From Syntrophomonas sp. UBA1376 (GTDB lineage: Bacteria; Bacillota; Syntrophomonadia; Syntrophomonadales; Syntrophomonadaceae), in assembly GCA_002305535.1 (NCBI GenBank), contig DBRE01000073.1:1-11155 (forward strand): a DNA stretch of 11,155 nt, given 5' to 3'. The notes beneath the pieces were generated by a model, which worked only from the letters and a program-made list of their open reading frames with translations, was not told the origin of the DNA and searched no databases. Positions 6,446 to 11,155 of this stretch are shown here, piece after piece. The translations under genes were made by a program, and so were the position numbers. Positions within the stretch are counted from its first letter, which is position 1. Each line of letters opens with the position of its first letter.

Positions 6446-6507
6446 GTGTCTCTTTCTGGATAATGGTGTCTCTTGATGTGTACACTTTTTGTTGTCTAAT
6501 CGAGACA
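6445..6507 (+). promoter_or_regulatory. Repeated TGTCTC half-sites, probable activator (UAS) sites
   Basis: GGTGTCTCTT occurs twice as a direct repeat, at 6445-6454 and 6465-6474, 20 bp (two helical turns) apart; the first copy overlaps the last base of the radical SAM stop codon. A third site, TGTCT-AATCG-AGACA (6493-6507), is an inverted repeat of the same half-site. They lie 61-123 bp upstream of the -24 box of the sigma-54 promoter at 6568, the usual distance for an AAA+ enhancer-binding activator. A GTGTACAC palindrome (6478-6485) sits between them. The protein that binds is not identifiable from the window. Confidence 0.55.
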
Positions 6508-6567
6508 TCTCGGTTTTGTCCAAGTGGACTGATGCCAATTTCTATTTATCTAGGCATCTTAAAATTA

Positions 6568-6584
6568 TTGGCATATAAATTGCA
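6568..6584 (+). promoter_or_regulatory. Sigma-54 (RpoN) -24/-12 promoter
   Basis: TTGGCATATAAATTGCA has the TGGCA -24 element and TTGCA -12 element, with exactly 10 bases between the GG and GC pairs, matching the sigma-54 consensus TTGGCACGN4TTGCW except for the two least constrained bases (TA for CG). The start would be near 6595. Sigma-54 promoters need an enhancer-binding activator and ATP. The only thing downstream on this strand is about 76 nt of structured sequence and a terminator. Confidence 0.75.
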
Positions 6585-6594
6585 AGAGTAAATA

Positions 6595-6672
6595 ACTGGG
6601 GGGACAATACACATAGGGGTGTGTATTACCATTGTGTGGGGGCTTGATCGGCAATAAAGCCCCCTTTTTTTT
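6595..6672 (+). ncRNA. Candidate sigma-54-dependent small RNA (~76 nt)
   Basis: The predicted transcript begins near 6595 and ends in the terminator at 6638-6672, where a gene converges from the other strand, so no protein gene follows. It starts with a G-rich run (6598-6603), then a perfect 8-bp hairpin AATACACA-TAGGGG-TGTGTATT (6606-6627) that exposes a UAGGGG loop, then a short linker, then the terminator hairpin. A 12-codon frame from GTG at 6619 overlaps the hairpins but lacks a properly spaced ribosome binding site. G-rich loops can pair with C-rich targets; the targets are unknown. If the terminator leaks, the RNA would also be antisense to the end of the DegV gene. Confidence 0.6.
6638..6672 (+). 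terminator. Strong intrinsic terminator (plus strand)
   Basis: GGGGGCTT (6638-6645) pairs perfectly with AAGCCCCC (6657-6664) around an 11-nt loop and is followed by eight T residues (6665-6672). The T-run is only on the plus strand, so it stops the sigma-54 transcript and any readthrough from the radical SAM gene. Its last two bases overlap the TAA stop codon of the convergent DegV gene. Confidence 0.92.
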
Positions 6673-7513
6673 ATACATTGACCATTAAACCCCCTTCACC
6701 AGCATAGGTTCCAATGGTGGCACTCATATCGCTGATCCAGATGGCCTCAGGGCTGTAGCGCTCGGCAATCAGGTGCTCAAGATGCTGGGCATCAGCTAGG
6801 CAGTGCACATGGGTGATGCCCACTATTCTATCCTCTAAACTGCCCACTAGTTGTCCCAGCATATCTACCATAAGCTTTATAGCTTTGTGTCGTCCTCTAA
6901 CTTTTTCATATAATTCCGGTTTGCCAGTATCATTATTGCCTAGGAAAACAGGCTTAATATGTAGTAAATCCCCTGCCAAGCCTTCTATTCGTTTTAACCT
7001 CCCGCCTTTGACCACATTCTCCAGGGTGTTGAGGGTGAAAATAGTTTGTTTGGTCTGCAGAGTACTGCTCAGTCCCTTAATAACTTCATCTATGCCCCAA
7101 CCAGCTGCCGCCATTTGAGCTGCCCGTACAGCCATGATTCCAGTTCCCAGGGAAGCTGATAAACTATCAAAGACTTTTACCTTGGTATTGCCTAGCATCC
7201 TCTGGGCCAGTTGAGCTATCTGGAAAGTGCCGCTAAGGCCAGATGATAAACTAATGAATAGGACATCGCCAGCCTCACGCAATCCCCTCTCAAAATGCTC
7301 TACAAAAGTACTGGGATCAGGTGCAGCCGTTTTGGGAAGATGACGAGAAGCAGCCATTTTTTGTACGAATAACTCCGGGGAAAGCTCTAAGCGATCAAGA
7401 TAAGTCTCTCCATCTGCAAAGGTGACCTTTAAGGGGATCATATCGATCTGATGTTTGATCAGGATTTCATCAGGAAGATCGCATGAGGTATCTGTTACAA
7501 TTCTAATCGGCAT
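6671..7513 (-). CDS. DegV family fatty-acid-binding protein (FakB-like)
   Basis: 280 residues, the usual DegV length. Proteins of this family bind one fatty acid; FakB members present it to the kinase FakA, which makes acyl-phosphate for phospholipid synthesis. Visible family features are the opening IRIVTDTSCDLP (3-14), KTAAPDPSTF (61-70, usually TSQPSP-like), ISLSSGLSGTFQ (87-98), a FTLNTLENVVKGGRL segment (159-173) and IKPVF (186-190). The C-terminal motif, commonly GTHTGPG, reads GTYAGEGG (268-275), so the histidine expected near the lipid carboxylate is Tyr270. TAGGAGG lies 8 nt before the ATG. It follows the DUF1285-like gene by 27 bp, clearly one operon. No FakA kinase gene is in the window, so the lipid donor role is inferred from the family. 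Confidence 0.9.
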   Translation of the reverse strand: MPIRIVTDTSCDLPDEILIKHQIDMIPLKVTFADGETYLDRLELSPELFVQKMAASRHLPKTAAPDPSTFVEHFERGLREAGDVLFISLSSGLSGTFQIAQLAQRMLGNTKVKVFDSLSASLGTGIMAVRAAQMAAAGWGIDEVIKGLSSTLQTKQTIFTLNTLENVVKGGRLKRIEGLAGDLLHIKPVFLGNNDTGKPELYEKVRGRHKAIKLMVDMLGQLVGSLEDRIVGITHVHCLADAQHLEHLIAERYSPEAIWISDMSATIGTYAGEGGLMVNV

Positions 7514-7540
7514 AAAATTGGCCTCCTAACAGCACCACAA

Positions 7541-7948
7541 TTATTTGGATCCAGGGGGAACAATATACACCTCGTCACCCCGGAAGCTAAAGTAATCACT
7601 GAGCTTCCAGTAAATGCCCCGGCTGAGTCGGGTATCAGCGGGCCAACGGTAGGAGATGTAAGGTACGTCTCCCTTAAAATACAAGCGCAGTTCCTCAGTT
7701 AGCTCATATTCCTGCAGGTCATGAAAGATTAGTTTTAAGCCCCCCTTTTCCGTTTCCTGTATTCCGGTTGCATAGAATGGAACGTCTTCCACATCGATTC
7801 CAGAAACCTCATTACCCATAGCTATGATATAATTGCCATCTTCTTGTTTATCTATATTAACCGCCAGTAAGTTGACTATATTGCGGCGAAACATTTCCGC
7901 ATTGTTATAATACCATTTGCCATCTCTACGTATCACTATTTCATTCAA
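7541..7948 (-). CDS. DUF1285-like protein of unknown function
   Basis: 135 residues, soluble, no signal peptide or membrane helix. The pattern IVIRRDGKWYYNNAEMFRR (4-22), then DGNYIIAMGNEVSGIDVEDVPF (37-58), resembles the DUF1285 family opening (arg-asp-gly-x-trp, followed by a beta-rich fold and a glu-asp-x-pro-phe strand). The role of that family is not known to me. A second half rich in aromatic strands (YISYRWPADTRLSRGIYWK, 98-116) completes it. The start is TTG at 7948: the only nearby ATG (7944) is out of frame and stops at once, and AAGGAGG (7959-7965) lies 10 nt upstream. It is the first gene of a two-gene operon with DegV, which suggests a lipid-related or envelope role, but only by association. 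Confidence 0.7.
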   Translation of the reverse strand: MNEIVIRRDGKWYYNNAEMFRRNIVNLLAVNIDKQEDGNYIIAMGNEVSGIDVEDVPFYATGIQETEKGGLKLIFHDLQEYELTEELRLYFKGDVPYISYRWPADTRLSRGIYWKLSDYFSFRGDEVYIVPPGSK

Positions 7949-7975
7949 TGAGCTCTGGCCTCCTTCCTTCCCTTT

Positions 7976-8004
7976 ATTCTATTAAGGTTTGGCAATCGAT
8001 GCAA
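7976..8004 (-). promoter_or_regulatory. Sigma-A promoter of the DUF1285-like/DegV operon
   Basis: On the minus strand, TTGCAT (8004-7999), a 17-bp spacer and TAGAAT (7981-7976) match the consensus at four and five of six bases. The start would be near 7969, giving a short leader of about 21 nt that begins just before the ribosome binding site. Confidence 0.55.
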
Positions 8005-8032
8005 ATTCTCCTGCTTATTAATAGCATGAAAA

Positions 8033-8117
8033 GGGGCCAGCCTCTGAAAATATTTACTTACTTGGGAAAGCTGAACTCCCTCTTGTGTCAGTAAGTAAAA
8101 ATCTTCAGACCTGACCC
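8033..8117. repeat. 85-nt imperfect palindrome after the fusion gene
   Basis: CTGAAAATATTTACTTAC (8044-8061) pairs with GTAAGTAAAAATCTTCAG (8091-8108) at 16 of 18 positions. The pairing extends outwards, with interruptions, to GGG (8033-8036) and CCC (8115-8117). An inner hairpin GGGA-n9-TCCC (8064-8080) fills the loop. On the minus strand it is followed by only four T residues, so it is an atypical terminator for the fusion gene. Its size and long arms also fit a small repeated palindromic element or MITE-like insertion. No second copy lies in this window. Confidence 0.6.
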
Positions 8118-8134
8118 ACTTGCTTGATCTTGTA

Positions 8135-10810
8135 TTACAGGTTTTGTGCTGCCTTTAGCTGCCGGGAACGATTATAGATCTGCTCGATATCTTCATCAGT
8201 GATTTCCCGGCCATTCATGACCAGTCCCGCTAAACTAAAACCATGTTTCTCGCCTAGCTGCCGCAGATAGGCTACTGTTTCCAAAGGCAGTTTGGCACCA
8301 ATGCTGAAGTGCTGGTAATCTCCTTCCATGGCCAGCAGAACAGTTTCCGACAAACAGGCTAGACTAACACCCTCCCGGTAACCGAAGTTGGGCCCGAAAG
8401 AGATATTGTCCGGATACTGTACCAGACCACCCTCTAGAACCAGAACATCATCTCTTTGCTGGTATACTTCCGGTGATACATCGGCGGGCCGTGCCACATC
8501 ACATACTACACAACCCGGATTCAGATGGTAAGGGTGGATTAAATAATCGGGAGCATTACTGGTGGCCACTATTAGATCACAGAGCGGTAAAGACTCCGTC
8601 AAGCTGAGACTGGTTTCCACGGGGACATCCAGATTTAAGCACTCCGCCACTGCTTGCACCCACTCCCCAGAAAACTGGCCCTGGTGATAAGTTTCCAACA
8701 GTTGCCGGGACCGAAGATCATTAAGGCTTGATAGGCCTTCCACGGCATCTTTCAGCCAACCAGCCAGACCGCTTTCCTCCCCCCTTGCCAACCTCTGCTG
8801 AGCATAGGCAAAGAGATCTCTATGGAGCGACCGCAGACGGTTGCGACTGCTGGTGGGATGTTGGTCATTACCCAGTAGTATTATATTAGCCACCTGCTCA
8901 GACAGCAGTAAGGAACAGGCTCTACCAATAGACCCGGTAGCGCCTACCACTGCTCCCTGGGCTTGAGCTACATCGATGTGCATCTTTTCCGCTCCGCGGT
9001 AGAGAGCTTCCATGGCCATGAGTACCGTGAAACTATTGCCGCTGGTGACCGCTACGTTTCGATCTGTGACTGAGCGTCCTCCCCGGGTCACTACTGAGGT
9101 CAAAGCACCCAGGCCTACTATGCCGGCTCCCAGGTCGCGTCCCATATCTACTGCCTCACCTATTACTTTCACAACTTCTTCCCGGGGTAAAGACATGATC
9201 TGGCGGGCACCATAGGGAACCCCGATCAGCCAACCTTCGGCTACATTGCCGCTCCGGGAGCGAATGGCCGGCATATGGCACACCATTCCCGCTTCGCCGG
9301 TCTGACACTGCCAATCCAAAAGCTCATACAATTCAGGGCGGGAAAAACGCACAAAGGAAGGATTATTGGCAATAACATCCTCTGGCCCAGGATAGTGTAT
9401 TATAAAAGCAAATTTTTGGGTGGGTGTTTCTCCTTCCTCTAAAACTGATGCCTTGATACTGCGACGGGAAAGTCGATAATCAGCTATTTTTTTCGGTCGG
9501 GAATTGTCCCCTATCAGGAAACGGTATAAGAGAGCATAATCCTGGTGAGATAGGATTTGACAAACGGTATCCAGGGCATCCATCATCTGGTCGATCTCCT
9601 CTACCGTGATGGTGAGAGTCGGTTCCAAACGTACAGTCATAGGGTTGTTTAGGAAGGGCACCAGGCGAATTTGAAACACATTGAGCAGGAATCCAGCCAG
9701 TAGGGCTGTAAATCCCCCCCGGTCACAGAGATAAGTCATATCATATGACCCACAGTCGTCCAGATCGTGAAACTCAATTCCTGCCATCAACCCTTGCCCC
9801 CGAACCTTCTTAATGATGTCCGGGTAGGATTCTCCCAGCTGATGGGCTCGTTTCAATAAATATTCACCTTTTTCAGCCACATCTTTGATCAGCTGCTGGT
9901 CATCTTTGAGCAATTCCTCCAGGACGGCAGAACCTACTGCACAGGCTAAGTTATTATTGGCAAAGGTGGAGCTGTGCAAAGCTCCAAAATCATCATTGTA
10001 GACCCGGGGTGAACTTATACATACTCCCAGGGGGATCAATCCGCCCCCTAGAGCTTTGGCTAAAAGCAATACATCCGGTTCAATACCTGCATGGTCGCAG
10101 GCAAACATTTTACCGGTACGACCCAAACCAGTTTGAATTTCATCGACAATGAACACTACCCCGTGCTGACGGCATAATCGCTGCACTTGGGCCAGGTAAC
10201 CAGGCTGAGCCGGTATGATTCCCCCTTCGCCCTGCACTGGTTCCACTATGAAAGCGGCCACATCGGAATTGTTTTCCAAAACTTCAGCCAATGCAGCGGC
10301 ATCATTGTAGGGAATTCGAGTGAAACCAGGTACCGGTGCACCGAAAGGTGTTTGATAAACATCTCTGCCAGTGGCTGATAAAGCTCCCAGAGTCTTACCA
10401 TGAAAACTGCGCTCGGTAGATACGATGGTCAGCTTTCCGGTAGCAGAACGAGCTAATTTGATAGCTGCTTCAACAGCTTCGGTTCCACTCTGGCAAAAAG
10501 TGCAATAACAGAGATCCCCTGGTGTGATTTGGGCCAGTTTATTGGCCAGACGCAGGGCTTCACCTGGTAAAGATGGTTGCACTAAACTGGGAATTTGCTG
10601 AGACCTGACCCGCTCCAAAGCCTCCCAGATCACAGGCGGATTATAGCCAAATGGCACCGCCCCGTATTGAGCAATAAAATCAAGATAGCGGTTGCCCTTT
10701 TCATCAAACAAATAGCTGCCTTGACCAGATACATAGTTCTTATCAAGATGAAAAGTTCGTAACATCTTCGCTACGGTAGGATTCAAAAGATCTTGGCGAA
10801 GTTCCTGCAT
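8135..10810 (-). CDS. Aminotransferase III - acyl-ACP reductase-like fusion
   Basis: 891 residues from the ATG at 10810, chosen because AAGGAGG (10819-10825) lies 8 nt upstream; an in-frame ATG at 10837 lacks such a site. Residues ~10-420 are a PLP-dependent class III (ornithine/4-aminobutyrate-like) aminotransferase: QSGTEA (107-112), SFHGKT (135-140), VDEIQTG with Asp223, and Lys252 in LLAKALGGG as the PLP lysine. Residues ~465-870 align with cyanobacterial long-chain acyl-ACP reductase: GLGALTS (566-572), TSGNSFT (589-595), NADPH motif GATGSIG (623-629), LEGGLVQ (792-798), and SLACLSETVLLAMEG (816-830), whose Cys819 matches the acylated cysteine. An insertion of ~65 residues (~650-720) makes the domain larger than the ~340-residue cyanobacterial enzyme. 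Inferred reaction: acyl-ACP or acyl-CoA to aldehyde, then amination to an amine. Substrate and chain length are unknown. It has its own promoter (10865-10892). Confidence 0.85.
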   Translation of the reverse strand: MQELRQDLLNPTVAKMLRTFHLDKNYVSGQGSYLFDEKGNRYLDFIAQYGAVPFGYNPPVIWEALERVRSQQIPSLVQPSLPGEALRLANKLAQITPGDLCYCTFCQSGTEAVEAAIKLARSATGKLTIVSTERSFHGKTLGALSATGRDVYQTPFGAPVPGFTRIPYNDAAALAEVLENNSDVAAFIVEPVQGEGGIIPAQPGYLAQVQRLCRQHGVVFIVDEIQTGLGRTGKMFACDHAGIEPDVLLLAKALGGGLIPLGVCISSPRVYNDDFGALHSSTFANNNLACAVGSAVLEELLKDDQQLIKDVAEKGEYLLKRAHQLGESYPDIIKKVRGQGLMAGIEFHDLDDCGSYDMTYLCDRGGFTALLAGFLLNVFQIRLVPFLNNPMTVRLEPTLTITVEEIDQMMDALDTVCQILSHQDYALLYRFLIGDNSRPKKIADYRLSRRSIKASVLEEGETPTQKFAFIIHYPGPEDVIANNPSFVRFSRPELYELLDWQCQTGEAGMVCHMPAIRSRSGNVAEGWLIGVPYGARQIMSLPREEVVKVIGEAVDMGRDLGAGIVGLGALTSVVTRGGRSVTDRNVAVTSGNSFTVLMAMEALYRGAEKMHIDVAQAQGAVVGATGSIGRACSLLLSEQVANIILLGNDQHPTSSRNRLRSLHRDLFAYAQQRLARGEESGLAGWLKDAVEGLSSLNDLRSRQLLETYHQGQFSGEWVQAVAECLNLDVPVETSLSLTESLPLCDLIVATSNAPDYLIHPYHLNPGCVVCDVARPADVSPEVYQQRDDVLVLEGGLVQYPDNISFGPNFGYREGVSLACLSETVLLAMEGDYQHFSIGAKLPLETVAYLRQLGEKHGFSLAGLVMNGREITDEDIEQIYNRSRQLKAAQNL

Positions 10811-10830
10811 TATATTATCCTCCTTGCTTG

Positions 10831-10846
10831 TGCACATTCTTGTGCA
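10831..10846. promoter_or_regulatory. Inverted repeat in the fusion gene leader, possible operator
   Basis: TGCACATTCTTGTGCA has 6-bp arms TGCACA/TGTGCA around four bases. It lies about 12-27 bases downstream of the predicted start point of the promoter at 10865-10892 and just upstream of the AAGGAGG site, where a bound repressor would block transcription. It could equally form a small hairpin in the mRNA. Confidence 0.4.
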
Positions 10847-10864
10847 ACTCGCCGAACTATAAAC

Positions 10865-10892
10865 ATTTTAGTGATTATTGCCCACTTGTCAA
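10865..10892 (-). promoter_or_regulatory. Sigma-A promoter of the aminotransferase-reductase gene
   Basis: On the minus strand, TTGACA (10892-10887, perfect), a 16-bp spacer and TAAAAT (10870-10865, five of six) give a strong promoter. The start would be near 10858, leaving a leader of about 48 nt that contains the inverted repeat at 10831-10846. Confidence 0.7.
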
Positions 10893-10925
10893 TGCAACAC
10901 ACCTATTTCCACAACAATATGCAGG

Positions 10926-10947
10926 CAACTTCTGCTATCAACTTCTG
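10926..10947. repeat. Short tandem direct repeat in the divergent intergenic region
   Basis: CAACTTCTG occurs at 10926-10934 and again at 10939-10947, 13 bp apart. It lies between the promoter of the fusion gene and the divergent membrane-protein gene at 11019, upstream of both. It may be a binding site; with only nine bases per copy, chance is possible. I see no clear -35/-10 pair for the plus-strand gene here. Confidence 0.3.
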
Positions 10948-11018
10948 ATCCGCTGCTTGACGATACATAATTGCACCTAACCAGGGAATTATTTAAATAC
11001 TATAAGGAGGTGGAAAAG

Positions 11019-11155
11019 GTGGGTAACGATGAGTTGAGAACCGAAGATGGTTATGATATTGGTACTTTTCATTTTTTGAAAACAGGCTGGTGGATATTTC
11101 ACATAGTAGTGATAGGTGCGGTGTTTTACCTAGGCTATTTGTTTGGCGGGAACGT
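11019..11155 (+). CDS. N-terminal part of a small membrane protein (truncated by window end)
   Basis: A GTG start at 11019 is preceded by AAGGAGG (11004-11010) with 8 nt spacing, close to ideal. The 45 residues visible begin MGNDELRTEDGYDIGTF, then reach a hydrophobic helix from about Trp24 (TGWWIFHIVVIGAVFYLGYL, 22-41) ending in FGGN, and the frame is open at the window end. The N-terminus is charged and likely cytoplasmic with one membrane span following. I do not recognise the family. It is transcribed divergently from the aminotransferase-reductase fusion, with 208 bp between the starts, so shared regulation is possible but not shown. Confidence 0.65.
   Translation, partial: MGNDELRTEDGYDIGTFHFLKTGWWIFHIVVIGAVFYLGYLFGGN

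Noticed and set aside
6619..6657. 12-codon frame from GTG inside the sigma-54 RNA
   Set aside because: The start lies in a stable hairpin without a spaced ribosome binding site, and no downstream gene exists that a leader peptide could control.
7991..8004. Possible second sigma-54 promoter on the plus strand (TTGGCAATCGATGCAA)
   Set aside because: Only eight bases separate the GG and GC pairs; sigma-54 requires ten, and it points into the end of another gene.
8135..10810. Reading the C-terminal half of the fusion as a carboxylic acid or polyketide-type thioester reductase
   Set aside because: It has no adenylation or carrier domain, and the GATGSIG plus SLACLSETVLL context follows acyl-ACP reductase instead.
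10811..10837. Longer start for the aminotransferase-reductase fusion (ATG at 10837, nine extra residues)
   Set aside because: That ATG has no ribosome binding site and overlaps the operator-like repeat, whereas the ATG at 10810 has AAGGAGG at ideal spacing.

Overview
The window comes from a chromosome of moderate GC content, most likely an endospore-forming, Gram-positive Bacillota of the Clostridia / Syntrophomonas kind. The evidence is a GerM-type sporulation lipoprotein next to a glutamate racemase (as in Bacillus), AAGGAGG-type ribosome binding sites, frequent TTG/GTG starts, sigma-A style promoters, and DegV and LytTR proteins. There are no phage, transposon or CRISPR genes. The organism assignment is inference.

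Layout. Bases 1-169 hold the start of a glutamate racemase gene (murI) on the minus strand. It breaks at about base 61, and the next part of the same protein is encoded in the opposite orientation at bases 1-60, so this end is a fold-back: an amplification or assembly chimera, or a real small inversion. Next, all on the minus strand, come a terminator, the GerM lipoprotein (321-926), a short promoter-to-terminator unit that looks like a small RNA (987-1084), and an operon encoding a 57-residue protein, a magnesium-chelatase-I-like AAA+ ATPase and a VWA partner (1153-4334). A LytTR response regulator (4615-5403) is divergent from a radical SAM protein (5570-6445, plus strand).

The gap after the radical SAM gene (6446-6670) holds the most complete regulatory unit of the window: repeated TGTCTC half-sites, a near-perfect sigma-54 -24/-12 promoter, and about 76 nt of structured RNA ending in a strong intrinsic terminator, with no gene behind it. 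I read this as a sigma-54-controlled small RNA. The converging minus-strand pair is a DUF1285-like protein and a DegV (fatty-acid-binding) protein.

The largest gene (8135-10810) is a two-enzyme fusion: an N-terminal class III aminotransferase and a C-terminal domain matching cyanobacterial long-chain acyl-ACP reductase, with the nucleotide-binding motif and the acyl-accepting cysteine kept. The inferred chemistry is acyl thioester to aldehyde to primary amine in one polypeptide. It has its own sigma-A promoter with an operator-like inverted repeat, and it is followed by an 85-nt imperfect palindrome. A divergent gene for a small membrane protein starts at 11019 and runs off the window.

How the parts connect: the DegV protein and the fusion both point to acyl-chain handling, but they are separated by a hairpin and a new promoter, so they are not shown to be one operon. 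The AAA+/VWA pair is probably an ATP-driven remodelling machine of the MoxR/chelatase kind. No chelatase H subunit is present here.
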